Positions 45,110 to 58,225 of a stretch of 64,000 bases of DNA are shown piece after piece; within the stretch, counting starts at the first letter, position 1; each line of letters begins with the position of its first letter. Under the pieces are notes generated by a model. It ran no database searches. It saw nothing but the letters and a program-made list of their open reading frames with translations, and had not been told where the DNA came from. The DNA comes from Siphonodentalium dalli (lineage: Eukaryota > Mollusca > Scaphopoda > Gadilida > Siphonodentaliidae). The stretch lies in the NCBI GenBank assembly GCA_032622095.1, contig CP136068.1:49470443-49534442 (forward strand), in the 5' to 3' direction. A program made the translations under genes and the position numbers.

Positions 45110-47060
45110 AGTGGCAATCCTGATTTTCTCACATATATATCATTATTGTGGTACGTTTTAGCTCACCTGAGACGAAGTCTCCGGTGGAGCTATAGTCATC
45201 ACTCCTCGTCCGTCGTCCGTCCGTCTGTCCGTCCGTCAAGAATCATCTTCTTCTCAAGAACCGTAAGACTGAACAGGTTCATATTTGGTGTGGATGTTCC
45301 CTAGGTGATTCACATTCAGATTTGTTCAAATGAGGTCATCAGGTCAATTAGTTCAGAAAGCAGGGCCACAACTCTATTCCTTCATAGAAATTCTTAGAAC
45401 GACTGCTTTTCCAGAACTATAAGGCCCAATGGGTTCATATTTGGTGTGGATGTTCCCCAGGTGACTCACATTCAGATTTGTTCAAATGAGGTCACCAGGT
45501 TGATTAGTTGAGAAACCAGGGCCATAACTCATAGTAATTCTTAGCATGACTTCTTCTCAACAAATATTGGGCTGATTTAGCTTATATTTGTTTAGAACGA
45601 CTGCTTTTCCAGAACTATAAGGCCCAATGGGTTCATATTTGGTGTGGATGTTCCCCAGGTGACTCACATTCAGATTTGTTCAAATGAGGTCACCAGGTTG
45701 ATTAGTTGAGAAACCAGGGCCATAACTCATAGTAATTCTTAGCATGACTTCTTCTCAACAAATATTGGGCTGATTTAGCTTATATTTGGTATGGAGGGAC
45801 ATTGGGTTCAGATTTGTTCAAATGGGGTCACTGGGTAAAATATGGGCAGAGCCAGGGACATAACTCTAAAAACAAAAAATAACATTTTTGCATTTTGACC
45901 TTGAATTTTTTTTAGACGCATTACAGCCTCCTATTTCTTACCTAGATTTTTCTTAGCACATTCTTCATCTGTATGGACTTTTGTATCATTTATTTAACCC
46001 TTTCCTCTCCTGTTTTTATATAGAATTCGTCCAAGACAGGATGAATCAAACACCAAATTTGGTTTATGAATTGTTGACACCTATATACAGATCAAGTTCA
46101 AATATGGGTTTGATCCCATATATTTTAACAGAGTTATGACCCTTTATAATTCACACCTGTAATTGCCAAGCCCTATGAATTTTAGAGAACATCACACAGC
46201 TGAATGCTGTATTATTGAGGAAGCCAATTTATCACTAGGGATACTTGATACTATGGGGAGAGACTTCTTGCTTCCAGACATGTTTACCATCTGTCAAGCT
46301 TTGATTCATGACACTGTATTCCAGTTCTCTGTGCAATATTAAGTTAATCCACCTGTTGAAACAGGTTTGTGGCATTTAGTTAAACACCTATTCTGCAAAA
46401 ATAAATAGGAAAAGTCTATTGTTCATTTCCTCAAGCCTGGACATAGTGTCTGACATTTGCAGAATGAGGTCCCCAGAGGGTGAATTTAGTGTTGCTACCC
46501 GGTACAGCAGGCTAGCATCACCAAATACACACTCCAGGGACCTAATTCTGCTTAGGCCTCATCTTCTGGGAAGTATCATCAGTATCAAATTTTGTTTTAG
46601 TTACTTTTTGACTTTTTCCCACTGTTCAGTATCAATGTCCCCCTACTTTGCAGAAGATAAAATGCATAATTGAGGTGTTCAATGGTTGTGCATCACCAAC
46701 GTCAACTATAGAACTTCAATCCTATGTTTATATTGGCCGTTGAGGCCTAATCAGACCGAGGATGAATTTTGGTGATGCTGGCCCGCCTTTCCGGGTAGTG
46801 TCATTAAATTCACCTTTTGGGGACCTTATTCTGCAAATGTCAGACACACTAAATTCAGACTTGGCGGTTTCATATTATTTTCTTAACCACCACTTATCCA
46901 AATGAGATCATACCAGGGACATAACTCTTTTAAAACAAAAGTTGTTAAATTGAAATCTTTGCTCAATTTAAAACAAAAAATGAAAAAAATTCAAATTTAA
47001 AATGAAAAAAAAAAAATCATAATTTTTGTTTCATTTAAACTTTTTTTTTTTTTAGCTCAC
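45110..47060 (+). repeat. TTTAGCTCACC repeat, tandem unit 2
   Basis: Near-identical to unit 1 across most of its length, but longer because an inner block of about 185 bp (TTTAGAACGACTGCTTTTCC onward) is doubled at 45590-45780. A third TTTAGCTCACCTGAGACGA starts at 47053. Confidence 0.88.
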
Positions 47061-47490
47061 CTGAGACGAAGTAACGGGAAATACTTGAATTGTTACAGGC
47101 TATAACAGTGTTACATAAAACGGAGTTAGTTTTGAATAAAATAGGCTTTTAGTCACTTTGTCGACTTCGTGCTCTTATTCTGATATGAACGAACACATAT
47201 ATGATAATATACTATACATCTTCTACATGTGAGACGTGTCAAATAGTGCTTTCGTTACATGAAATACTCAGCGAGTAACACGATGGACGGCAGTGTGTTA
47301 CATGGATTATACTATTGTAAGTAATATCTATATAGAAATCGTTTGTTATTCTGTTCAGCATTAGTTTACTGCGTGTAGATATTTCATATTTAGATGGGCA
47401 GTGTAAAACTGATTTGGAAATATCGAAGTTAACATGATAGTGATACATTTTCAAGCACAAATAAACGTTACACGAAATACTACGATTAGC

Positions 47491-47563
47491 TGTCACTAAT
47501 TTAGTATTATAGTTTAAGGCGGAAAAAACCTTCCGCCTTTATACTAATAATAAATTAGTGGCA
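47491..47563. repeat. Imperfect hairpin, AAGGCGGAA core
   Basis: TTTAAGGCGGAA and TTCCGCCTTT pair across a 6-base loop. The outer arms (CACTAATTTAGTATTA) also pair imperfectly. Confidence 0.7.
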
Positions 47564-49010
47564 ATGACTATATTTGGGTGTAATATGGTGGGCAAGCATA
47601 GATGAGTTAGTTATGATTATTTACTGTTTAATTCACTATTAGATCGCGTTTTCGTTACATTAAGTACAAAATGTGCGACAAGACCAGAGTATGTTAGAAG
47701 GTTTATGTGTTGCAAATTTGCTCGCAAAATAGCCTAATTGTGTGATAAAACTGTCGAATTATATGTGGCACAATGTTTTATTGTTTGGAATTCTAATGTG
47801 AACCACATGTAGGCGTGCTCATATACATGCACTTTTTCCTGAATAGTGGTTACAGGAAAGAGAAAGATGTCAAAATGCCACTGATGTAGAATTCACGAAT
47901 GTGTTATCGCAATTTTTTGGAAGTAGCATCTGTCATGCATGTTGAGGGTGTGGGCAGAACATGTAAAGTGCAATTCCAGTAGAGAGTATGCACATAGGTC
48001 TGGCATATATATGTCGTAGAAAGAGATGAAGTTGTTTTTGTGGTCGAGATGACAGGAACTAGAGATTTTGTGAAACTGTTGTCAAAGTGGTATGCAGATG
48101 GAGATGAAGAGTATTGATTAGACATTTCCGGAGACTGCAGTAGATAGTGAGTATGCTATTAGGACAGTTCCGAGGAAAGTGGTATACAGATGGATTATCA
48201 TGTAAATCGAGAGCGCGGAGAGCTATAGATATGTCGCGAGACTGCAGTAGAGAGTGAACAGGCTTGTAAAACGGGTGGTTAAGACAGATGTCATTTCGGC
48301 CAATTTGGCCGGTTACTTCATGTGACTTTTTCATCTGACGTGTGTGTCGGATAATTGATCTGGAGGATTTATGTAAATGTTAGCCCAAACTACATTTCCA
48401 AGTAACGATGGTTTTGTTGTTTATTTTGAGGAATAATACCGCGTTAGATGAATTCAGCCCAAATATGTTAACAGTTGTCGTGTCAAACATTCGGCAGTAG
48501 GTTAGCGTTATTTAGTATTTGTGGATGTCCTTTAACATGGGGAAAATAGACTACTACGCTTGAACGAGCATGTGAATTTGTCGTTTTTAATGTACAGCAA
48601 CTTGATAATCAATAACAGAGGCATTCTCTGTCAAATAAGGTCGCTCTATTTACGGTATTAATTGCGGAACTTTCTAAAGTAAACTACGCGTAAACGGATA
48701 CATACGGTAAATTATAGAATGTGCCGGAATCGGCCTAATCGCCCCATGGCCAACTCGCCCAGTCGACGTGTGTCAATTCGGTACCTACTATAACATGTAC
48801 CCGAGTCCGATTCGGAATAAAAGATGTATACGGGTGTTATATAGCGTTTGGTCCGTTGTTTCTCAATGAATATTATTGAAATTTGGTGTATATGTCCGGG
48901 CTGGGACATGGAATACAACAACGTTTGAATTGTTTTTAAATTTACAAATTTGTTGATTTTATTCAATTTTATTTCGTTCTGAAAACACACTATAAAGTGT
49001 ATATAATATA
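47564..49010. other. Intergenic, nothing recognised
   Basis: It contains short near-repeats (GACTGCAGTAGATAGTGA at 48135 and GACTGCAGTAGAGAGTGA at 48240). No supported gene. Confidence 0.4.
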
Positions 49011-49015
49011 ATAAC

Positions 49016-49309
49016 GAACACGAGACATACATAATTTATAAACTGTTAACAAAAGATATCAAATTCAATACATGACAAAGATGACTCAGTGGACTTTATA
49101 AAGTGAACATAAAAACATTGAGGTAAGAATCTTTTTAAGGAATGCAACTTTATTTAATGATAATAAACACATAAATTAAAATAACAAACATGAGACATAC
49201 ATGATTTATAAACTGTTAACAAAAGATATCAAACTCAATACATGACAAAGATGACTCAGTGAAGTTTATAAAGTGAACATAAAAATATTAAGGTAAGAAT
49301 CTTTTAAAG
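49016..49309. repeat. Tandem duplication, about 168-bp period
   Basis: CATGACAAAGATGACTCAGT and TTATAAACTGTTAACAAAAG occur twice with few changes. Confidence 0.85.
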
Positions 49310-50753
49310 CATTACTAAACCGTTTAGCACAGACCACAGTCCACTTCACTCATCCGATCATCACCAAACTTCATATTTATCTTGATATTGATCTATCAGA
49401 TGAGAGCTATCAAATATTTTTTTAATTTCATAGGAAAAAATGGTCCCCAGCGGCCATATTGCATTTACGTTATATTTTATCGCGTCATGTCGATATCTAG
49501 TATTACTTAGAAATTTCACCTTTCCAGATTCATAATTGCTCCATTGACTGTAACAGATGAAATTATTCCCCTCTTCGGATAGAGTGTCACTGAAACTTTA
49601 TTTTGTCAGACTGTCTGTATAATCACTGATTATATATGGCAATAATCTGTAATAAGATGTAGCACTATTTTATTTTATATTTACATGCAGTGCTGTTTTT
49701 ATACATCAATTCTAATCCCCCTAGATCATCATGTGATCGATCATACATCGCGCGAGGACCTGGTTGAATTAAGGGGGGTTTTATGGATCACTTCTGTCCT
49801 CAAGCTAGATTATACTTATGACATTTAATGGCATGTTTCTAACGTGGAGGGTTAGATATGCTTGAGAAACCACCACTCTTTAATTCACACCAAGTTCTCA
49901 GCTGTCATGTTCGGATATTAGAACCCATAGCCATGATGTATGGTTTATTTTGTGTATACTAGTAATATAGTTATTTTCAGTACCTTTATATACCAGTACT
50001 GTGTATAACAATGCATATAAATTAATCCATGTATACATGTATATTGATTCAACGGATTCAGTGGTTTTGTCCATCAGTCTATCAAATTTGCGGGGAAAAC
50101 ATGGCCACAAGCAGTACACCCTGCTAAATTTCGAATTTGAATCAATTGGCGCACCCTGCAGCCAGCTTTTATTGGAGAACTTTTTCTTATGTGGATATTT
50201 TGGGTCACCGCTAGATGTGAGCCATATTTTGTTCTCAAACTGTCCTTGTGAAGACATCGCTGCCAGCGGTGATCTTCAATTTTACTATTTTTATGGCTAA
50301 ATAATTTGGTTGATCCTACAGACGACACCCTTGTCCGATCGTCATCAGATTCCACAATTATCTTCTGGATAACCAGGGTGAGAGTAATCTAATTTTCCCG
50401 AATTTCGTTAAAAAACATTACCACAGGCAGCAATTTGGTATCTTACTCTTTGATCCTCTTTTGCATGACTGAATTGTTTAGCAACTGTACAGACATATCC
50501 CTCATCTGGTTTTTATATACATGTATATCTCTTCATGCGGATAGCCAGTATTACGTAGGTACTTCAACTTTCTGCATTCCTGTCATCATTTGAAATATAA
50601 AAATTTACCTGATACATGCACCCTTCAAAATTTGTTTCGTCGTATCTATTTTAATGACCCGTATGGTAATATTGATACAGATATATTTGTCAAACATTTC
50701 TTTGTACAATATACAGGTATTTAGTTTGTAACTAAATCTAGAAATATATAATA
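49310..50753. other. Intergenic, nothing recognised
   Basis: AT-rich. Overlapping open frames on both strands near 49900-50350 show no domain, and I do not call them. Confidence 0.4.
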
Positions 50754-51255
50754 GTAGCTCGTGGACCCCACTTCGTCCGGGATGTTCCCCTCTGATTTTC
50801 GGAGAAATGCGCGATTTAACCTTGAATTGACTATTTTAAAGGTGAAGGTCATGTCGGGGTCACGATTTGACCCGTCCAAAACACTCCCCGGACAAAAGTC
50901 ACGACAAAAGTACCCGTCGAAATCCGCCCGGCTTTATACCCGATTTGACCTTGAATTGACAATTTTGAATGTCAAGATCAGGTCAGGGTCATGATTTGAC
51001 CCACCCGAAACACTCCTGGGACAAAAGTAACAGTAGGTATCAAATTTCGTTGAAATACTTCCGTTTTACCAGATTTTACCTTGAATTGATCTTTTTGAAT
51101 GTCAAAGTCAGGTCGGGATCAAGATTTGACCCGTCCAAAATACTCCCTGGAAATAATTTCCCCTAGGTATCAAATTTCGTCAAATCTGTCCGGCAGTTTT
51201 CCCGGCCATAGCTAACAGACAAACAGACAGACAAATGTCCAAAATATATATTAAA
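50754..51255 (-). mobile_element. Helitron-like element with degenerate 126-bp repeats
   Basis: The minus strand ends CCCGGACGAAGTGGGGTCCACGAGCTAC|T. The body repeats CTTGAATTGACTATTTTAAA, GGGGTCACGATTTGACCCG and ACACTCCCCGGACAAAAGT, as at 8750-9160. The far end has GACAAACAGACAGACAAATG and AAAATATATATTAAA. Confidence 0.55.
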
Positions 51256-51640
51256 CTAGCTGATGTACTCGACTTCGTTCGGGCTAGTTAGGGATTTTTT
51301 TTGTGATCGCCTCCATCTGGACAGTACCCAGTATATACAGCGTCTGGCCAAACTATTGTTCAATTGGTCCAGAAACATGCCTATATCAGCACGTTCGAGA
51401 ACATGGTCCCACGTGAAATTGGACCCGTCCATATTGCTCCCGGGATCGAAGTAGTCCTACACACAAATTTTTAGTCGGATCGGTCAAGGTCCAGAAACAT
51501 GCCTATGAGCGAGGTCAAGTTGACACGTTAAATACCAAATTCGAGCAGTGTTAGAGTCTATAACACATACACACATGCATTCACGCATACACACATACAT
51601 ACATACATACAGACAGGTGTTTAAAAATGTATAATCGATA
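51256..51640 (-). mobile_element. Helitron-like element abutting the previous one
   Basis: CTAGCTGATGTACTCGACTT gives CTAG|T on the minus strand directly after the previous ATATATTAAA end, as at 9811. The far end has a CATACATACATACATAC run and AAAATGTATAAT. Confidence 0.5.
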
Positions 51641-52770
51641 GCTACAACAATTCTATGGTAGATAGTTCACGGCCGACCTGATGCATGCATCTTAGTTTTC
51701 TTGTTGGTGATGAAAGCGCAGAGGAGAAGCAGGTTGATAACAATGTGTAGACGAGGATTGTTGTGAAACGGAAGTAGGGCATGAAGAGGTGGATAAGACA
51801 TATATTGAAATCGAAGGGAAACACCAGGTTGAGGATGTGGACGAGACGTTGTGAAACAGCTGAGTAAACAGGAGGGTATACGACAGATATCATTGACAGC
51901 AAAGGAGAGAAGACGATTTAGGGTGTTTGCGAAGGTGAATATTGACGAATGTTTCATGTCTAGTTGAATGTATCAATACATATATATGTCATAATTGAAT
52001 ACCAATTGAGTAACCAAACTATGTCTTGAATATAGGGATGTGTCAACAGGGGGGTATACGAATTTGGTCAAATTTGGTAAAAAGTTGGAAGTTTCATGTC
52101 TCATTGTTGGATTTTCCAACCAGTAATTTTTGTTGCATTGTTGGTAATAATTTCAGTTGCAAATTTTCCAATCTTTGGAGGGGGAGTCCGGTTGAAATTA
52201 TCCAAAAGGAATTATGCCAATATGTAATGAATTACTGAGTAAAGTTGGAATTTATGAAAGATTGTTGGCCGAGTATATTTCTCAGTTTATCCGCATATTT
52301 AAAGGTTTCACATACTGCTTACTATTAAAGTTTGAAATGTCAGTGATACATTATAAAGATATTGTAAAGGCCATATGTGCCAAAGTTTGGAAGATATCCA
52401 TAGTTGTGATTAGTTTGGTGTTTTCCGTGAAACATATTACAAATTACGATTTGCACGCATTCTTTTCTCTCTTCATTCGCCTGTTTTGGACACGATAGTT
52501 GATCCTAGTGCTTCCGTTTGCGTGCGTGAGAGTCGGGTGCCCTTTATGCGATTTCGGTTACACGCATATGCACTTAAATAACATATGCGCGTATCTGCCA
52601 CATCGCTCACCACTGGTTCAAAATCATCTTCTCAGTTAAAGGTTATATAAATGTTATACTTCGGACATAAATCTTAACTTATTCTTAACCGACCAATCGT
52701 GTACGTAGTCATGCATGTGGGCCAGGTTATTATTGACCAGATAAATTCCTATTTATCTACATGCACGTAC
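51641..52770. other. Intergenic, no gene seen
   Basis: A purine-rich segment at 51660-51920 and a weak hAT relative at 52030-52210. No frame with a recognisable domain. Confidence 0.4.
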
Positions 52771-52774
52771 TTAA

Positions 52775-53254
52775 AGGTACTCAACCCGATAAAACTCCTC
52801 TCAATTACTATTTCAATGGCTTCGGGGGTCAAAAATATTTGATTCGAGTCGAGGAAGTCACCCATCAAAGCTCAGATTTGTTAGATATCGATTTTAGAAA
52901 TCTATTATTTTTCATTATCGGGAATTCTTTCTGGCCCAGAAGATAGTCAAAAATTCGTTATTATTACCCACTTGATTATAGAGTTATCCATCCTTGTCTG
53001 TTTGAATAGTATTTTGGCGTAATATCTCGAGCAGGTTACCAAATTGACGGCAGTTATAAGTACTCATCTCGAGAACATAAGAATTTTCAAAAATCAATAT
53101 CTAATAACTCTGAGCTTTGTTTGATGGGTTCCTCGACTCGAATCAAATATTTTTTACCCCCAAAGCCAAAGAAATAGTAATATAGGACCCTCTGATCGGA
53201 TTGTTGTTGTTGGAATCTGTTGAGATGGGGACCCTCTTTACGGGTTGAGTACCT
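52775..53254. mobile_element. TTAA MITE, copy 6 (480 bp)
   Basis: AGGTACTCAACCCGATAAAA to CGGGTTGAGTACCT, flanked by TTAA at 52771-52774 and 53255-53258. Same length as copy 7, and very similar to it when inverted. Confidence 0.92.
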
Positions 53255-53289
53255 TTAACCTCAAACTAGAGGTGTGACTGTCCCAATGG

Positions 53290-53995
53290 GACTAATGATA
53301 CCCCCCTGTTTTTAAAATACTAAAATGTTTCACATGTCATTAAACATTTAGTTAAAATAATAAAAAAAACAGTTCCCATTGCAGGTGTACAACCCTAACC
53401 CTAATCTTAAACCTATTGACAGTCGAAAAAGGGGAATAACTCCACACAAAAAAGTCGGACAGACATCATAATCGCAGGTGCACAGGTTCCCGTGGTACTA
53501 AATATCAGTGCCAAGATTAAAATAAAACTGACCGAAAAATGTAGGAATAAAAAAGCTCGGACAAAATTATGCATGTTGCAAAAAAAATTCTAAGTCTAAA
53601 AAGGGGGATAACTCCACCAAATAATGTCGGATAGACGTCATAATCGCAGGTGCACAAGTTCCCATGGTACTAAATATCTGTGCCACGTTTTAAAAAAATT
53701 CACCTAAAAATGTAGGAAAAAAGCTCGGACAAAAGTATACATGTTGCGAAAAATTTCTAATTCGAAAAAATGGGGGATAACTCCACTAACAAAAAAGTCC
53801 GACAGACGTCATACTCGCATGTGCACAGATTCCCATGGTGGTTGATGTCTGTGCCAAGTTTCACGGAAATTGATCATAAAACGTCTGAGAAAAACTCAGG
53901 ACAAATTTGTGTCCACGGACGGACGGGCGAACGGACGGACGACGGACGGACGAGCTGACTCCAGTATACCCCCCTAACTTCGTTGCGGGGGTTAT
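53290..53995. repeat. Three-unit tandem repeat, about 165-bp period
   Basis: GGGATAACTCCAC, AGTCGGACAGAC, CATAATCGCAGGTGCAC and TTCCCATGGTACTAAATATC recur. It ends in a GGACGGAC run and GGGGGTTATAATT, matching the opening GATACCCCCC as a loose inverted end. Confidence 0.75.
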
Positions 53996-54469
53996 AATTA
54001 TTTCTAGTGAAATGCTCCCCGTAACACAATTGAGTTGAGATGTTATGTAGGTTACATGCATGATGCATTAAATAGCAGCATCCATTTTGTTTCTCTGGTG
54101 ACTTAGCGCGTGTGATCTGAATGGCCCAGTTGGTTCACGATTGTAACTCACATATACATATCTGATACATCGCTAGTACATGCTCCACTTTGTGTATCAG
54201 GACTGGTGTGTGTGCAGTTACGGCAGAGGGAAGCGGAGCGCACTATATATGACATATATTGTCTCCACAAGTTTCATTCTATATGGTGAATTCTTCATTT
54301 CACCCATACATTTTCCTTCTGGTTTGTTGAAACAATACATGTCCAATATCCCATTTTCATCGTGTTTTGTGTCGAATAAGACAATTATGAAAAAAGTATT
54401 TCATGTAACAATAAAAGCCCACTGTCCAAACTTGAGTTATCATCCGGAAACCAAAGCAAAAAGAAGAAA

Positions 54470-55010
54470 ATTGAATTTTCTAAGTTGAAAAAGTCCATAA
54501 CTCTATGAAAAATCATCGGATCAAACTCAAATTCGAACTCAACCTGTATCGTGATATGACTGATTCACATAAAAACGGTATTTGCAATTAAAGTATCCAA
54601 ACTTGAGGTATCATCCGGAAACCGAATAAGTGAGAAATTTTCTAAGTGAAAAAAAAGTTGAAAAAAAGGGAAATAACTCCACAAAAGAACATCGGATCGA
54701 ACCCATAATTGCAGAGCACCTGTGTGCTTGGTTGAGACACATGTACCATGTTTCAATCAAATCGGATGATCATTACTGGAGTTATAACTCCGGACGGACG
54801 GACGCATGTCCGGACGGACGGATGCACAGAAATTGGAATCACTGACTTTTATGCAATTTTTTTAGATTTGTTTTGAGTTATAAGCATGCCTATAACTCAA
54901 AAAAAATCTCAAAAAATTGCATAAAAGTCAGTGATTCCAATTTCTGTGGACGGATGGACGGAGCTGATTACAATAGTCCCCCGGAAAAAAAATTACGGGG
55001 GACAATAATA
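54470..55010. repeat. Related repeat with embedded 124-bp foldback
   Basis: AAGTCCATAACTCTATG, CATCGGATCAAACTC and GTATCATCCGGAAACC units, GGACGGACGG runs and a closing ACGGGGGACAATAATA. A hairpin (54825-54948) has arms of about 58 bp beginning CACAGAAATTGGAATCACTG. Confidence 0.75.
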
Positions 55011-55890
55011 GGTGGTTAACCTGCATTTTAGTATTTTAATAACCCATAATGTCTATTTGTTCCAAGCGATCACCAAATTACGTGTTCTACCAACTTATTT
55101 TTTTCATTTTTAACCAGACTGAAATATGCGCCAAAATTGATAATGATTCAAATAGCCAGTAACGCTGTCTTTAGTATGGCACCTTATTTACAACTAACTA
55201 AATCGCTGTGAAATGTCGCACGATCTTCGTTAGGAAATAGAATATAGCTAGCTGACTACTGGAAATTATACTTTCCCCACCTCGGACACAGAGAATGATA
55301 TAGTCTGTTATGGTTGACGGGCGAAGTTAGAAAATAATGTTATCAATCTATTTACATGGGAAATATAACTATATAATATAACTATATTAGTCCCAGCTGA
55401 AACTTACCGATCAGCGACTTCCCACCTATATGACCACTGTAGAACGGGCGTTTAATTTCCACAACAAAATACAGCAGATTACGTCTGGTGGAATCAGCAC
55501 ACGCAGTACAAGGTACGTTCAAACGGAGTTAACCTGTCAACCAATCAACGGTTGACAAATATTGTTTTATCATGAGAATGACTTAAATTTGTATTTCCCC
55601 CCCGATGTCTTCCTGACCCAAGGCTAAACCGAAACTAAATAATATTTTTGAAAATGAAAACAGACTATAACCAATTTACTCCACACTAATAATTTTTGCC
55701 AAGCTCTCCCATCGTCACCACCCTCTCGCGAGGTTTCGAAAACAGAAAGCCGAGAAGGATTATGTGCTATCACCAATCGTCACTCCGGTTGTGCTATCAC
55801 GGCCGAGTAACTTTATAGCCATGCATGTGGTGACTCTATACTAACGTTCTTTAACGTGCACACACCGAGGCGTGTACACGCCCTTATGAA
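55011..55890. other. Intergenic, SINE fragment at 55840-55880
   Basis: ACGTTCTTTAACGTGCACAC is the complement of the SINE body motif. Otherwise nothing is recognised. Confidence 0.45.
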
Positions 55891-56110
55891 AAAAATACTG
55901 CATGTATAGTTAAAATACTGTAGTAAAAATACCATAGTAAAATAGTAGAGTAGTAATATTGTGTCGTATTTATGCAGTGATACTTTATTGTTTACTATAG
56001 TATTACTACAATAATACTTTATTAGTATTACAGAAATACTATAGTAAAACTGTATTGCAACTATTGAAAAACTGTAGTATTACTATGCTAAAACAGATAG
56101 TGATACTTAT
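55890..56110. repeat. TAGTATTAC/ATACTATAG-rich simple repeat
   Basis: Imperfect self-complementary ATACTATAGTA words. A second block lies at 56690-57080. Confidence 0.75.
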
Positions 56111-56282
56111 CGATGGTAGCATTTAGATTCCTAAAATTTTAGACAAAACAGAGTGTGGAGGTCATGAATGGCACAATAATCATGTGATTATACCTGAGGT
56201 GTGAAACACTGCTTGACTTAGGCGACTTAGTTACAACAATATTCTTAACCCATTCTGTTAATTTGAGTATGACAACATGTAC

Positions 56283-56655
56283 TTAAAGTGATGTGAAACA
56301 CTCCGCGGTTGGAAGATACAATAGAAATGGAGAATAATCTTGCTCAAACTAGTTATTTTTATGAATATTATTCCAAATTTACAACACACACACCGTCAGT
56401 CTTATATATTTATTAATGCAATGAGTATCGATGGCGAAATTATTTGCGTTAGTTTATTGCCGATTGTTGCGTCCCGAATCAGGATGTAAATATTTACAAT
56501 TGAGCGTAGTTCAGACGGTGTTTTCGATGGTTTGTATGGTCTATTTCTTTGAGATTTTTGGCGATGTTAGTAGAATGCTACATTCCCCCAGTTGGCAATG
56601 CACCCGATTACTAATTTATCAGTTTCACGAACCGGAACAAGTCCATAATATGTAA
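56283..56655 (+). repeat. Dispersed repeat, copy 2
   Basis: The partner of 29233-29593, in the same orientation and alike over its full length. Confidence 0.8.
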
Positions 56656-56689
56656 AAGTACCAGGAGTACTATGATTGCTGCACACATG

Positions 56690-57080
56690 TAGTATGTCCT
56701 TATGTACCAGCTGAATGTACTCTAGTATAATACAGTTATACTGTAGTGTACTATGGTATACCGAGGGATACTGGTATATAATAGTATTACCACAACATAC
56801 TATAGTAAAAGTCACAGGAGTACTATGATTGTTGCATATTATTTCATATTGTACTATAGTATACTGTAGTAGTAATACTGCAGTGTACTATGGTATACCA
56901 TTGGATACTATAGTATTGCCACAACTTACTATATGTATAGTAAAAGTACCATGATGTAGATGCATAGTATTTCCTACTATACTATAGTATACTTTATAGT
57001 TATACTGCAGTGTACTATGGTATACCATAGTAATACCACAGTATACCATAATATTACTATGGTAATAGTAATACTATTGT
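56690..57080. repeat. ATACTATAGTA-rich simple repeat, block 2
   Basis: CAGTGTACTATGGTATACC recurs three times among ATACTATAG words. Confidence 0.75.
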
Positions 57081-57094
57081 ATTTTGTTTTTACA

Positions 57095-57352
57095 TTTATG
57101 TCCGCGCCCTGTCGGACGACGTTCTGCATCCACGACAACATACCTGGACAAATGCTGTAATGGGGGGGGGGGGTATAGGCATTTTTCATTCGGATCTTTA
57201 TTGAGTGATCTCGAATGAGACTTTTCAGCCTGATAAACTTGGTGTCTGACCGAGTTATGATTTGTATCATAATATACCCTGACCAGGTTGCGATCTCCGG
57301 TCCGCTAGCACGAGAGACCAGTACGCTACCTCTCGGCCACCGACTTGAACCC
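57095..57352 (-). mobile_element. tRNA-derived SINE, truncated
   Basis: The same family as 36427-36808: on the minus strand AGTCGGTGGCCGAGAGGTAG, then GGTCTCTCGTGCTAGCGGAC and GGAGATCGCAACC. The body is cut after the TCCAGGTATGTTGTCG motif. Confidence 0.7.
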
Positions 57353-58221
57353 TGGTTAAGGTTACAAACAACTCATTATTTTCCATAGGCGACAGTGTTA
57401 ACTATATGTCCCGCCGGCCATGGGTTAAGCCTATTTGAACTTCAAGTGGTCAATTTTCCATTAGAACGTCATCCGATACACCAGCCTGTGACAACAAACG
57501 CGCCCTTTTCGATATTTTTCGGTATGATTTTCTGTTCCCGCTTATGGAAATTTCCCTCAATCACAGTGGATCAGCGGACACAAACGAAAACCTGAAGTCG
57601 CAGAGTTCGATCGAGGCGAGGGATTTGTGTTGTCAAAGTTTGCAGACACGTTCTGAACTTCTGACACCGTTTTTGCTGCTAATAAACACATTTAGACACC
57701 ACTTCTAAACAGTTTAAGGTGAATGAATATTTCGTCACTAATATTCGAGCCCCGGCGATAAGTTAGAATCAGTTGTCAGTGCTCCACCACGGGGGAAAAA
57801 AAATGCAATTTAATAATCGCCGCGCGACGATTTCTTCCACAAATTATCCCAGAAAATGTAAATTTTCACAATCATCTGCAGCAACTTTTCGCCACAACCA
57901 TTATACCGATCGAAGTGCCTGTCCTCCTCCGACAAATGGGTATATTGAGTGTTGTCATGGAATGTCTCAGTATTGCGAATTTCCAATTTATATACAGGTA
58001 TACCTCTTCGAAATTACTGTCCGGTTAGTCCCAAACTTTTTAATCATTAGTCGCCAAATATCTGTCCGCTTAGTCGTGATTCAACTGAAGAGTACCCTCC
58101 ACAATTTATTGTTGAAAAACACTTTTTTCGCAGATTATATATGCTCTTCATTATATTTTTGCGTGGCGATAACGGTTATGGTGTTCAGGATCTTTATATT
58201 TCCCCGGCAACAACATGATCT
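57353..58221. other. Intergenic, open frame of uncertain meaning
   Basis: The plus strand 57773-58225 is open for 150 codons. CPPPTNGYIECCHG is the only suggestive patch, followed by a possible donor ATACAG|GTATAC. There is no family match, so I do not call a gene. Confidence 0.25.
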
Positions 58222-58225
58222 TTAA

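Noticed and set aside
44529-46673. Duplicate 84-codon open frames at 44529-44783 and 46419-46673
   Set aside because: They lie inside the tandemly duplicated repeat. The protein similarity only reflects the DNA duplication, and part of the sequence is an inverted-repeat arm.
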